NCBI GenBank assembly: GCA_022650485.1
Contig: JALCPP010000002.1
Location: 124,001 to 188,000, forward strand
DNA length: 64,000 nt
Direction: 5' to 3'
Origin: Oscillospiraceae bacterium
Lineage (GTDB): Bacteria > Bacillota > Clostridia > Oscillospirales > Acutalibacteraceae
Shown: piece by piece, positions 43,710 through 52,108 of the stretch
Position numbering within the stretch: the stretch's first letter is position 1
Layout: each line of letters begins with the position of its first letter
The notes under the pieces: model-generated
The model's database searches: none
Told to the model about the DNA's origin: nothing
The model's input: only the letters and a program-made list of their open reading frames with translations
Position numbers and translations under genes: made by a program

Positions 43710-45089
43710 ATGGAACTGAAAAAGAATCAGATGATTGAACTTGATATAACAGGCTATACTGCGGAAGGCAGCGGTGTGGGGCGGTACGACGGAATTGCGG
43801 TTTTTGTTCCCATGGCGGCTGCGGGCGACCGCCTATCGGTTAAAATCTTAAAAACTGCCAAACGCTATGCATTCGGGAAAGTAGAACGGATTCTTTCCCC
43901 TTCGGCGGACCGGATTCCTTCGGATTGCCCCCAGTTTTCCCGATGCGGGGGATGCACATACCGGCATATTGGCTACGAGGCGGAATGCAAAGCCAAACAG
44001 CAGCGTGTCCAGGCTGCGATAGAGCGGATTGCCGGCTTTCATTTTGCCGTTTTAAACCCGATTGTGTGTGCAGAAGAGGCAAATCATTATCGTAATAAGG
44101 CGCAGCTGCCGATCGGCGGAGGGCAGGGCGGAGAAATCGACCTTGGGTTTTACGCTTCTCACAGTCATCGTATCATTGACTGCAGTCAATGCCTTTTGCA
44201 GCCGGATGTGTTTGCCGCGGCGATGGATGCGTTCCGTGAATGGCAAAGCCACACCCATGAGGATATTTATGATGAAAAAACCGGGCGCGGCCATCTCAGA
44301 CACTTTTTTCTGCGCTTGGCGGAAGCGACCGGAGAAGTCATGGTGTGCATTGTCGTCAACGGAAATGGTGTGCATCATGAGCCAGAACTGGTCGAATTGC
44401 TGAAAAAAAAGGTTCCCGGGCTGAAAAGCGTCGTAATCAACAGCAACCGTGAGCGCACCAATGTAATTCTTGGGCCGAAATGCAGAACGGTCTGGGGGCA
44501 GGATACCATCACGGACGAGCTGTGCGGCTTAAAGTTCCGCATTTCTCCGCTCTCCTTTTATCAGGTTAACCGCCGGCAGGCGGAGCGGCTTTATGGACTG
44601 GCGGCGGAGTACGCGGGATTAAGCGGAGGGGAAACCGTTCTGGACCTTTACTGCGGCACGGGGACGATCGGCCTTTCCATGGCGAAAAAGGCTGGAAAAA
44701 TCATCGGGGTGGAAATTGTGCCGCAGGCGGTGGAAGACGCAAAACGCAATGCGGAAGAAAATGGAATTCGCAATGCCGAATTTCTCTGCATGGATGCCGC
44801 AAAGGCTGCGGATATGCTGAAGAACCGCGGGGAAAAGCCGGATGTCGTCATTATCGATCCGCCGCGCAAGGGCTGTGAAGAAGCACTGATTCATTGCATT
44901 GCGAAAATGGCGCCGCCGCGTGTGGTTTATGTTTCCTGCGGGCCTGAAACGCTGGCGCGTGATTTAAAGCGCTTTGCACTTCTTGGGTATAAAACCATGC
45001 AGGTTACGCCTGTCGATTTATTTCCCCGAACCGCGCACGTTGAAACGATAATAATGATGACGTATTGTGGTGACAAGGGTAAAAAGTAG
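43710..45089 (+). CDS. rlmD: 23S rRNA (uracil-C5) methyltransferase
   Basis: This 459-residue protein has an N-terminal TRAM domain. Fe-S cysteines lie in CPQFSRCGGCTYRH plus one later C. The SAM-binding segment is DLYCGTGTIGLSMAK, the IDPPRKGCEEAL motif follows, and the catalytic cysteine is in VSCGPETLARDL. It methylates a uracil of 23S rRNA. The conserved C-terminal FPRTAHVETI is followed by an unusual short basic tail, MMTYCGDKGKK. Base composition then changes abruptly. That fits this gene being the attachment gene of an integrated element that supplies its last codons. Confidence 0.93.
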   Translation: MELKKNQMIELDITGYTAEGSGVGRYDGIAVFVPMAAAGDRLSVKILKTAKRYAFGKVERILSPSADRIPSDCPQFSRCGGCTYRHIGYEAECKAKQQRVQAAIERIAGFHFAVLNPIVCAEEANHYRNKAQLPIGGGQGGEIDLGFYASHSHRIIDCSQCLLQPDVFAAAMDAFREWQSHTHEDIYDEKTGRGHLRHFFLRLAEATGEVMVCIVVNGNGVHHEPELVELLKKKVPGLKSVVINSNRERTNVILGPKCRTVWGQDTITDELCGLKFRISPLSFYQVNRRQAERLYGLAAEYAGLSGGETVLDLYCGTGTIGLSMAKKAGKIIGVEIVPQAVEDAKRNAEENGIRNAEFLCMDAAKAADMLKNRGEKPDVVIIDPPRKGCEEALIHCIAKMAPPRVVYVSCGPETLARDLKRFALLGYKTMQVTPVDLFPRTAHVETIIMMTYCGDKGKK

Positions 45090-45095
45090 ACTTTG

Positions 45096-45172
45096 ACCAC
45101 AACATGTTGTGGTTTTGGAGCAATTTTGAGGCTTGAAAATGGGCAAAAAAGTGCCGTTTTTGAGCCTCAAAA
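45096..45172. other. Palindrome and hairpin at the rlmD-element junction (candidate attL region)
   Basis: A perfect 18-base palindrome ACCACAACATGTTGTGGT (45096-45113) follows the rlmD stop by six bases. It is followed by an imperfect hairpin between TTTTGAGGCTT (45124-45134) and TGAGCCTCAAAA (45161-45172). These mark the start of the AT-rich element. They could be recombinase-binding sites, a terminator for rlmD, or both. Confidence 0.4.
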
Positions 45173-45229
45173 AATAGTAAAAATATAGATGACATAGGTA
45201 ATTTTTGATAGATTACAAGGTGAAACACA

Positions 45230-45925
45230 ATGGGTAAAGGTAAAAAGAAGAAAAAAGCTGAATTAAAGAAGAAACGATTGCAAAAAATAAAATTAGGAAA
45301 GAATGTTCCTTTTACTTTATCTAATTGTCCTAAAAATTTAAAAGGAATAAAGAATAGATATGAGTACAAGATAAATGTACATCATTGTCAATTTAATCAA
45401 GCAAAGTTTTTTAATATTAGATACAGAAGTGGGCATATCACACAGTCAACGTTTAAAAATGCTAATTTAGATTGCGTTGACTTTATTTCAGTAAACTTAA
45501 AAAATTCTAAGTTTAAAGGAACGCAATTTAAAAACTGTGTTTTTATGAATTGTAATCTAACAGATGCAGATTTTGAAAATGCGAAGTTTGAAAATACTTA
45601 TTTTATAAGTTGCAAATTGGAAAATCTAAAAAATTTCTTTGTATCAAGAGGGGTATATATATTATCTCATTATCCACAAGAACAAATATCAAATTGCTTG
45701 CTAGAAAAAATAATACTTATGAGTAAAAATGAGAAATTAGAAAAATTTTATATACTTACAACTGAAAGCAAACGTGTAAATTTTTGGCTGCTACATTTAT
45801 TATTAAGAAAATATAGTGAAGATGAACTTACGAAATTTTTTCACAAATTGCTTTATAGTAATAGAAAGCAATTCTATACTCTAAATGATTATTTTTTATC
45901 ACTTCAAAATTATTATAAAAAGTGA
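45230..45925 (+). CDS. Low-GC pentapeptide-like repeat protein (element cargo)
   Basis: This 231-residue protein has an N-terminal lysine run (GKGKKKKKAELKKKR). A pentapeptide-like repeat region fills about residues 45-130 (for example CVDFISVNLKNSKFKGTQF), followed by a helical C-terminal part with no repeats. It is markedly more AT-rich than every neighbour, even the rest of the element, suggesting separate acquisition. RBS before ATG 45230 is weak (AAGGTG). Its function is unknown. Confidence 0.7.
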   Translation: MGKGKKKKKAELKKKRLQKIKLGKNVPFTLSNCPKNLKGIKNRYEYKINVHHCQFNQAKFFNIRYRSGHITQSTFKNANLDCVDFISVNLKNSKFKGTQFKNCVFMNCNLTDADFENAKFENTYFISCKLENLKNFFVSRGVYILSHYPQEQISNCLLEKIILMSKNEKLEKFYILTTESKRVNFWLLHLLLRKYSEDELTKFFHKLLYSNRKQFYTLNDYFLSLQNYYKK

Positions 45926-46024
45926 TATACTAATTATGTCCTGCCTCGGATAAGAGAAATCTTTGAATTCCACGTCGGAAATTGGGGACTAGTATGTGTG
46001 GATAGTATTCAGGAGGTGTTGCCT

Positions 46025-46135
46025 ATGATAAATGATTTTGTCACGGTTACAGGTTTTATTCTTTTTTGTTTTCAAAAAATTATCGAAATCATCCCTCCTC
46101 GATTACTCGAGGTTTCAAAGTTAATAATCGAATAA
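46025..46135 (+). CDS. 36-aa peptide (leader or small hydrophobic peptide candidate)
   Basis: The ORF starts at ATG 46025 behind AGGAGGTG (spacing about 6) and ends at TAA 46133. It has a central hydrophobic run (VTVTGFILFCFQKIIEII). A terminator-like hairpin follows immediately. The size and hydrophobicity resemble small type I toxins or regulatory leaders in mobile elements, but no known family matches. A regulatory leader for the gene at 46209 is an alternative. The good ribosome site is the main evidence. Confidence 0.5.
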   Translation: MINDFVTVTGFILFCFQKIIEIIPPRLLEVSKLIIE

Positions 46136-46146
46136 TTAATAGTTAC

Positions 46147-46175
46147 AGGCGTTCAATAATGAGCGTCTTTTTTTA
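46147..46175 (+). terminator. Terminator after the 36-aa ORF
   Basis: AGGCGTTCA and TGAGCGTCT arms (46147-46168) pair with two G-U positions and are followed by seven Ts. It separates the small ORF from the next gene. Confidence 0.65.
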
Positions 46176-46208
46176 TACCCAAAAACAAAAAGAAAGGAAC
46201 TGGTGAAA

Positions 46209-46895
46209 ATGTCAAAATTATTTATGTACGGTACAAGGTTACAGGAGTTTGAGCAGATGATGATGCTTGTACCAAACTTTAGTAAGCGAGGGAAAGGATT
46301 AATTGTATTAAAAGGATTTCCGTTTACCGAAGAAGATGTTTCCTGTCGGTTTTGTACTGAATATCCAAAATGCAAGAATGATGAAAGCAAGTGCTTAGTC
46401 TTATCCGAAAGATTGAAAGCGAACGCAGTTTGTTATGAAAGCATTGTAAAAAATACTTTTAAAGATTTCAAAACATACAATCTTAAAAAAAGATTGAGTA
46501 AACTGATTTTAGAGTTTAACGGCGATTTCTTTTGCGACAGCAGTCACCAACAGCGATTTGAAAATATTATCAAAACAAAAGACAGAGTGGTAAAGAACAA
46601 TGATCAATTTCTTGCCACTCTGTTTTTGCTTACAGCGGATCATGAACTATGGGAATGGTCTAAGTCACATATTTATTTAACTAAAGTTGATTTCAAATCA
46701 ATCCATTTAAAAGGAATTGATACCAACAGATATGCTGTGTATCAAACAGCAAAGACAATATTTACAGGAAAAGAATATATTAAGCTGAATGAAATTGCCG
46801 ATGAAAGCCTTATTGATGAAAAAACCTTTCAAGCTATCATTCATGCTATACTCCTTGCCAAGTATGGAACAGAGATATTGGGTATCTGCAAATAA
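46209..46895 (+). CDS. Hypothetical element protein with a cysteine cluster
   Basis: This 228-residue protein has a cysteine cluster in its first half (CRFCTEYPKCKNDESKC, about residues 50-66), suggesting a zinc site. A helical C-terminal half includes DHELWEWSKSHIYLTK and a motif-rich tail (LNEIADESLIDEKTFQ). GTG 46203 is in frame but too close to AAAGGA; ATG 46209 is better. I recognise no named family. Its position next to the repressor/SLOG module is typical of element backbone genes. Confidence 0.65.
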   Translation: MSKLFMYGTRLQEFEQMMMLVPNFSKRGKGLIVLKGFPFTEEDVSCRFCTEYPKCKNDESKCLVLSERLKANAVCYESIVKNTFKDFKTYNLKKRLSKLILEFNGDFFCDSSHQQRFENIIKTKDRVVKNNDQFLATLFLLTADHELWEWSKSHIYLTKVDFKSIHLKGIDTNRYAVYQTAKTIFTGKEYIKLNEIADESLIDEKTFQAIIHAILLAKYGTEILGICK

Positions 46896-46897
46896 AA

Positions 46898-46919
46898 AGA
46901 GCCTGTAAAAACAGACTCT
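46898..46919. terminator. Weak hairpin between converging genes
   Basis: AGAGCCTGT and ACAGACTCT pair around AAAA with one mismatch. It lies between the 46209 gene and the minus-strand regulator. Confidence 0.35.
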
Positions 46920-46932
46920 GTATCAGCTAGAT

Positions 46933-47175
46933 TTACTTTTCATAGGTCATTAAATCGGAAATCTTGCAATCCAAAACAAAGCAGATACGAGTAAGCACAT
47001 CAATATCCATGCGCTCAATATTTCCGTTGTACCATTTGTCAGCTACTTCAAAACGAATATTGGCAAGTTTAGCAAGCTTGCTTCTGGTCATATCTTTGTT
47101 GTCCATGATTTCTTTTACATGAAAGCTAACTTTCCCATAATCCTTAATTTCAAAAATCGAGTTGCTGTTGTTCAT
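46933..47175 (-). CDS. XRE-family transcriptional regulator
   Basis: This 80-residue protein is a single helix-turn-helix domain (KLAKLANIRFEVADKWYNG, then IDVLTRICFVLDCKISDL), like Cro/CI-type repressors. ATG 47175 follows GAGAGGTGG; the GTG at 47184 lies inside that ribosome site. It is divergent from the SLOG gene, and the space between them carries a perfect inverted repeat overlapping a promoter. It is therefore a likely repressor of its own and the rightward operon. Confidence 0.88.
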   Translation of the reverse strand: MNNSNSIFEIKDYGKVSFHVKEIMDNKDMTRSKLAKLANIRFEVADKWYNGNIERMDIDVLTRICFVLDCKISDLMTYEK

Positions 47176-47218
47176 ATTAACCACCTCTCTATATCTATTC
47201 TATATGCAACATTACATA

Positions 47219-47256
47219 TTGACTATATACATATAAATAGATACTATGTATATAGT
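47219..47256 (+). promoter_or_regulatory. Promoter with 11-bp inverted-repeat operator for the SLOG/ArdA operon
   Basis: TTGACT (47219-47224) and TACTAT (47242-47247) are separated by 17 bases. The inverted repeat ACTATATACAT (47222-47232) / ATGTATATAGT (47246-47256) overlaps both boxes. The rightward genes would be switched off when a protein, probably the divergent XRE regulator, binds. TSS is expected near 47254. Confidence 0.7.
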
Positions 47257-47278
47257 ATTATAAAGGAGGCATAAAACT

Positions 47279-47785
47279 ATGCAGAAAAAAGAAAACGCTC
47301 TATGCTTTAGCGGTCATCGGAGTGAAAAGCTACCGCAAAGCAAAGAGCAAATTGAAAAACTTAAGGTAAGACTATGGGAAGAAATCGATGAGGCAATCGC
47401 AAATGGAGCAAACACATTCTATTTCGGAGCGTGTTATGGATTCGACTTACTATGTGCAGATGTTGTGCTAAAGCGAAGAAAGGTTATTAAACCCAATGAT
47501 CCAAAAGCAATTACATTAATTGCTGTAATCCCATTCGAAGAACAAGCAAAAAATTGGGATGAGAAAAATCGAGACAAGTATTATGACATACTTGAACAGT
47601 GTGATGAAGCGTTAATGCTGAATACATATTATCGCCCAGGTTGTTATAATCAAAGAAACCGATACATGGTAGACCATAGCAGTAAAATGATATGCTACTA
47701 TGATGGCAGTAAAGGTGGTACAGCGTATACCGTAAAATATGCCGAACAAAAAAATCTGCAAATTACAAACCTATATGAAAATTAA
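47279..47785 (+). CDS. SLOG-fold protein (DUF1273/YpsA-like)
   Basis: This 168-residue Rossmann-like protein has the family's CFSGHRSEKLP at the N-terminus, YFGACYGFDLLCADVVL and the C-terminal SKGGTAYTVKYAEQ. SLOG-family proteins bind nucleotide-derived ligands and occur in element and defence contexts. RBS AAAGGAGG precedes ATG 47279. The promoter with an operator lies immediately upstream and a terminator lies 7 bases downstream. The ligand is unknown. Confidence 0.85.
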   Translation: MQKKENALCFSGHRSEKLPQSKEQIEKLKVRLWEEIDEAIANGANTFYFGACYGFDLLCADVVLKRRKVIKPNDPKAITLIAVIPFEEQAKNWDEKNRDKYYDILEQCDEALMLNTYYRPGCYNQRNRYMVDHSSKMICYYDGSKGGTAYTVKYAEQKNLQITNLYEN

Positions 47786-47791
47786 CGAATC

Positions 47792-47820
47792 TGAGCCACT
47801 TTAAAAGGTGGCTCATTTTT
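47792..47820 (+). terminator. Terminator downstream of the SLOG gene
   Basis: TGAGCCAC (47792-47799) and GTGGCTCA (47808-47815) form a stem around a small loop, followed by TTTTT. Confidence 0.8.
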
Positions 47821-47851
47821 AATGTCAGAAACAAGAATTGGAGGAATGAAT

Positions 47852-49510
47852 TTGAGAAATACAATCAAGAACCCTATAAACGAAAAAGTCGAAACCTTAT
47901 GGTTTCCTTGGAACGCTGAGGATTTTGAAAAAGTTTGTCTTGACTTAGAAATCGTGCCAAGCACAGAACCCAACTGTATCATTGTTGATGTATCCGATGA
48001 AAGGCTATCGACTTTTCTGAAAGATAAGGCTTGCAACATTGATGAATTAGATTACCTAATGAAAAGATTGGATAGTTTTGATAACGATGAACTGCAGACA
48101 TTTTATGCAGTGGCATATACAGAAAAGGCAGAAACTACAGCAGACCTCATCAATATCACCTATAACACCTACTGCTACAGCCTTGTCGCCGATTTCAGCG
48201 ACCTTGATGCAGTAGGAAAGAAAATGTACCTAACAGAGCAAGGAGCGGTTAGTGAGAAAGAATTACAAAGCTTTGACGGCAGAGCATATTTTGAAAAACT
48301 GCTTGCTCAAAACCAAATTCCAAGGGTTACTCCTTACGGAATTCTTTATCAAAACAAAAACCCCATACAGACAATTTATGACGGAATGCACTTTCCCCTG
48401 TATCATTGGCAAGATGAAATTGCAGAGTTAGAAGTCGTAAAGGACGGATATAGTCAATCTCTCTATCTGCCTTGTACTCAAATGCAAATAGAATATGCCT
48501 TGCTGAGATTGGATGCCGATTCTCTTTCGGAATGCAGTCTAAGCCTTACAAGTGACCACTTTTCAGACAGAATGCTTGATATCATAACTTCCGCTAAACC
48601 ACTGTGCGAAAACATGGATGATATTAATTACTTTGCAAGTAAGTTTCGAGAGATTGGCACACAAGAAGAAAGCTATTTTGAAAAGCTGATGGAGTTTGTT
48701 AAGCCAAATAATCAAAAGGACTCAAAAGCATTACTCGACAGTATGTATGAGTTTGAACTCTTCCCTAATATCCATACTGCTGAGGAATACGGAAAGTACA
48801 TAATCTGCGACAGCGGTCATTTTGAGTATGACGAAAACCTTCAAGAATATATAGACTTTAATGGATATGGACAGCAGAAAATTGCAAACGAGAATGGTGC
48901 ATTTACAGAAAAAGGATACATTCTCTATCACGGCTATAATGCAGAACTTACCCAGGTTTTATCGGAACATCTTGGAATAGAAATCCCAAAGCAAGATTCA
49001 CAAGAATTAAAACTGTATATGCCACTTCGTGCGACCACATATTATGATGAAAACAACTATGGTGACCTTTATCAAGTAGACTTTGAAATTGAGGTTTATC
49101 CTGATGAACTGGCGGAATATATAGATGAAATTTTGCAAGCGATTGAGAAAAATGCTTTGCCCGAAGAAAGGGAACATGGATTGATGAAATACTACAGCGA
49201 ACAGGACAGCATCAATGCAAAGGTAAAAAGATATGATTTCTCTGTAGAAGAGATAAATGGTGAACTAATGGGAGTAGCCAATCTTATACTTAATGCTCCC
49301 CTTGAGGATAGTGAACTTGCCAAAATAAAGGTCGAAATTACAGGTCAAGCGAGTGACGGCTGGGGCGAGGGTTTTGAGCAAAGAGAAATTAAATGCAACG
49401 GTAAAGAAGTATATGTCAGCTTTTGGGGAGCAAAAAACTGGAGTTTGCAGACGGCTGAAGAACTTGGTATAAAGCAGCAAAATCATGATATGAAATTTGG
49501 AGGGATGTAA
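47852..49510 (+). CDS. Antirestriction protein, ArdA family
   Basis: This protein of about 552 residues has the ArdA-type modular content, with the acidic repeat architecture (YGKYIICDSGHFEYDENLQEYIDFNGYG) characteristic of clostridial ArdA. ArdA proteins mimic the shape and charge of DNA and inhibit type I restriction enzymes. GGAGGA at 47840-47845 lies directly against ATG 47846 and is better spaced for TTG 47852; the start is uncertain by two codons. The C-terminus (MKFGGM) encodes the ribosome site for the next gene. Confidence 0.85.
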   Translation: MRNTIKNPINEKVETLWFPWNAEDFEKVCLDLEIVPSTEPNCIIVDVSDERLSTFLKDKACNIDELDYLMKRLDSFDNDELQTFYAVAYTEKAETTADLINITYNTYCYSLVADFSDLDAVGKKMYLTEQGAVSEKELQSFDGRAYFEKLLAQNQIPRVTPYGILYQNKNPIQTIYDGMHFPLYHWQDEIAELEVVKDGYSQSLYLPCTQMQIEYALLRLDADSLSECSLSLTSDHFSDRMLDIITSAKPLCENMDDINYFASKFREIGTQEESYFEKLMEFVKPNNQKDSKALLDSMYEFELFPNIHTAEEYGKYIICDSGHFEYDENLQEYIDFNGYGQQKIANENGAFTEKGYILYHGYNAELTQVLSEHLGIEIPKQDSQELKLYMPLRATTYYDENNYGDLYQVDFEIEVYPDELAEYIDEILQAIEKNALPEEREHGLMKYYSEQDSINAKVKRYDFSVEEINGELMGVANLILNAPLEDSELAKIKVEITGQASDGWGEGFEQREIKCNGKEVYVSFWGAKNWSLQTAEELGIKQQNHDMKFGGM

Positions 49511-49511
49511 A

Positions 49512-50198
49512 ATGCAAAAGAAAGCAAAAGAAACCAGTGAATTTGGTTTCACAAAAGAAGGTTTAGCGGTACTGAAAAGAGCATCTGACTCAACAGTTTC
49601 CCATACCTATCGTTGGTTCGTATTGAAAAACTTAGGACTGAAAAATGAGGTATTGGAATATTCATCTTCCTTAGAAGATGCCATCAACCGATATCAAGCC
49701 TCAAACAGTGATAACAAGCGATTGGGTGTAACAAAGGATGAAATTGCAACAGTAGATATTCTTATAAAAGAAAATGGTAACGAAAGAATCCATTGTGGAT
49801 ACAACGACTCGAAAAGCTTCAACCATGACACAGTTATATTACAGGCTGTTTCAAAACTGGAACAGGTTGTGCAAAACAATCAACCAAGACAAGAACTAAT
49901 ACGGGAGGATTTTAGAATGAGAAATTTTTCAAAAGAATTTATAGAAAAAATCAAAGAACAGTACCCTGTGGGCACAAGGCTTGAGCTTATTTCAGATATG
50001 GATGATTCATATGCCCCAGTACTTGCAGGTACACAAGGAGAAGTAACTTCAGTTGATGATATGGGAACTCTGCACATGAAGTGGGATAATGGTCGCTCCC
50101 TTGGTGTGGTAGTAGGTGAAGATAGTTTCAAGATGATTTCAAAGCCACAGGAAGAACAAACAATTGATTCACCTAAGATGGGAGGAATGAGCCTATAA
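49512..50198 (+). CDS. DUF4314 domain-containing protein with internal start
   Basis: This 228-residue protein has an N-terminal domain of about 130 residues of unknown type and a C-terminal DUF4314 domain (about 140-228, VGTRLELISDMDDSYAP). ATG 49512 follows GGAGGG. A second strong site, CGGGAGGAT, precedes an in-frame ATG at 49917, which would make the DUF4314 domain alone (93 residues). The last residues (MGGMSL) are encoded by a further SD-like sequence. DUF4314 proteins are common in conjugative elements; the function is unknown. Confidence 0.75.
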   Translation: MQKKAKETSEFGFTKEGLAVLKRASDSTVSHTYRWFVLKNLGLKNEVLEYSSSLEDAINRYQASNSDNKRLGVTKDEIATVDILIKENGNERIHCGYNDSKSFNHDTVILQAVSKLEQVVQNNQPRQELIREDFRMRNFSKEFIEKIKEQYPVGTRLELISDMDDSYAPVLAGTQGEVTSVDDMGTLHMKWDNGRSLGVVVGEDSFKMISKPQEEQTIDSPKMGGMSL

Positions 50199-50232
50199 TA
50201 TGACAATGGAAATGAAATGAATATAAAGCAAT

Positions 50233-50279
50233 AACGGCCGACAGGAAGATGTGAAAGCATCAACTTGCCGGCCTTTTTT
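50233..50279 (+). terminator. Terminator downstream of the DUF4314 gene
   Basis: The GGCCG(A)CAGGAAGATG arm pairs with CATCAACTTGCCGGCC around a short loop, with a few mismatches, and is followed by TTTTTTG. Confidence 0.75.
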
Positions 50280-50304
50280 GTTTGTACGGAAAGGAAGAAT
50301 GTGA

Positions 50305-51042
50305 ATGCATGAACTAAAGATTTTTCAAAACGAGGAATTTGGGCAGATTAGAACAACCCTTGATGAAAACGGCAATGTGATGTTTTGTGGAAATGACGTG
50401 GCACAAGCTCTGGGATATTCCAGACCAAGGGACGCTGTTTCTGCACACGCAAAGGGGGCGGTAAAATACCGCTCCCTTACAAACGGTGGGATTCAAGATC
50501 TGACTTTTATTCCCGAGCCCGATGTATACCGCTTAATTGTAAAAAGCAAATTGCCCTCTGCCGAGAAATTTGAAAAATGGGTATTTGAGGAAGTCCTACC
50601 TACCATCAGAGCTTATGGTGGATATATTACCAAAGCAAAGCTTGAAGATATTTTCCACAATCCCGAAAACTTGTCGGTGTTTTTAAGACAGATGTTAAAG
50701 GTAGCAGAAGAAAACGAAAGACTGAAAGATGAAATTGACGCTTTAGAACCCAAAGCAGATTACTTTGATACTTTGGTAGACAACAACTTACTTATTAATT
50801 TCCGTACTACCGCAAAAGAGCTTGGAATTAAACCAATGAGATTTACTCAGTTTCTGCTTGATAAAAAGTTTGTGTTTCGTGATACAAAGCAAGTCATTCA
50901 CCCGATGCAGCCATTTGTTCATAGTGGACTTTTTGAAATCAAAGAGTTTTGTAGAAACGGGCACAGTGGCACACAAACCCTCATCACTCCAAAAGGCAGA
51001 CAGTATTTTATGGAACTGCTTATTGAGTGTGAAATTATATGA
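50305..51042 (+). CDS. Bro-N/KilAC-type antirepressor
   Basis: This 245-residue protein has an N-terminal Bro-N DNA-binding domain (residues 5-105; MFCGNDVAQALGYSRPRDAV). A C-terminal KilAC-like domain follows at about 145-245 (FDTLVDNNLLINFRTTAKELG). Such proteins are phage or element antirepressors. RBS AAGGAAG precedes ATG 50305. It may counteract the XRE repressor of this element, but that is inference. Confidence 0.88.
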   Translation: MHELKIFQNEEFGQIRTTLDENGNVMFCGNDVAQALGYSRPRDAVSAHAKGAVKYRSLTNGGIQDLTFIPEPDVYRLIVKSKLPSAEKFEKWVFEEVLPTIRAYGGYITKAKLEDIFHNPENLSVFLRQMLKVAEENERLKDEIDALEPKADYFDTLVDNNLLINFRTTAKELGIKPMRFTQFLLDKKFVFRDTKQVIHPMQPFVHSGLFEIKEFCRNGHSGTQTLITPKGRQYFMELLIECEII

Positions 51043-51054
51043 TTACCGCAGACT

Positions 51055-51104
51055 AAAAGGCTGATTGTTTCACTGCAAATGCAGTAAAGCAGTCGGCCTT
51101 TTTT
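51055..51104 (+). terminator. Terminator downstream of the antirepressor gene
   Basis: The arms AAGGCTGATTG...CACTGC and GCAGT...CAGTCGGCCTT pair imperfectly around AAAT, ending in a run of Ts. Confidence 0.7.
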
Positions 51105-51132
51105 GTTTCTTCAGAAAGAAGGTGATAGAAAA

Positions 51133-52095
51133 GTGAATAGCTTTATTTCATGGATTGGCGGAAAAAAGGCTCTAAGGAAGTTGTTATATAAGCTGTTTCC
51201 TAAAAAACATACTCGATATATAGAAGTGTTTGGTGGTGGCGGTTGGGTACTCTTTGGCAAAAGACAGAGAAAAAACTGTATGGAGGTTTACAACGATTTT
51301 AATTCAAATCTTGTAAACCTTTTTTTATGTGTGAAAGAACGTCCACTTGCTTTTTTAAAAGAACTTGGATTTTTGCCTCTGTGTTCAAGAGATGAATTTG
51401 GAGTGCTGAAAAGTTTTATTGAGCAGGAAGAGTTTACTGACGCATATATGGCTGAGGAACTGGAGCTGGCAGAAAAATATATTACTCCACCGTCTGCTGA
51501 AGAAATGAAACTTCTATATGAAAAGAAAACAGAACTATATGAAGTAAAAAGAGCAGCAGCCTTTTTCAAGCTTATCAAGTACAGCTATGGCAGCAGTACA
51601 ACATCCTTTGGCGGTCAACCCTGTGACATCCGAAAGTGTTTCAGAATTATATGGGAAGCCTCTGAAAGATTAAAAGATGTTGTTATAGAAAACAAGGACT
51701 TTGAGGACTTAATCAAGCAGTATGACAGAGAGGGTGCATTCATCTATTGTGATCCGCCTTACTTTGGAACAGAAGGGCATTATGCTGTGGGATTTGCAAA
51801 AGAAAACCATGTAAGACTTCGGGATACTCTTTCGGAGTGCAAGGGGTTATGGATGGTGTCGTATAACGATTGCGAGTACATCAGAGAACTTTATAAGGAT
51901 TTTTATATTCGCTCTGCTGTTCGTATCAATAATTTGGCTCAGCGTTATGAAGGAGGTGCGGAGTACAGTGAATTGATTATTACAAATTATGATCCAAAGA
52001 AGATGATTATGGAGGATTTGAGCTTTCAAATGAACCTTTTCTCTAATTTGGAAGACGAGGACGAACAGTTTGAATATTACTTAAAAGAGGATTAG
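51133..52095 (+). CDS. DNA adenine methylase (Dam/D12 class)
   Basis: This 320-residue protein has FISWIGGKKALRKLL at the N-terminus (SAM-binding GG) and the catalytic DPPY in YCDPPYFGTEGHY near residue 205, the D12-class organisation. GTG 51133 follows AAGGTG at the right distance; a TTG-type extension to 51103 lacks a ribosome site. It would methylate adenine in DNA and may protect the element from restriction in a new host. The target sequence is unknown. Confidence 0.88.
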   Translation: MNSFISWIGGKKALRKLLYKLFPKKHTRYIEVFGGGGWVLFGKRQRKNCMEVYNDFNSNLVNLFLCVKERPLAFLKELGFLPLCSRDEFGVLKSFIEQEEFTDAYMAEELELAEKYITPPSAEEMKLLYEKKTELYEVKRAAAFFKLIKYSYGSSTTSFGGQPCDIRKCFRIIWEASERLKDVVIENKDFEDLIKQYDREGAFIYCDPPYFGTEGHYAVGFAKENHVRLRDTLSECKGLWMVSYNDCEYIRELYKDFYIRSAVRINNLAQRYEGGAEYSELIITNYDPKKMIMEDLSFQMNLFSNLEDEDEQFEYYLKED

Positions 52096-52108
52096 GAGGA
52101 AAATGTAC

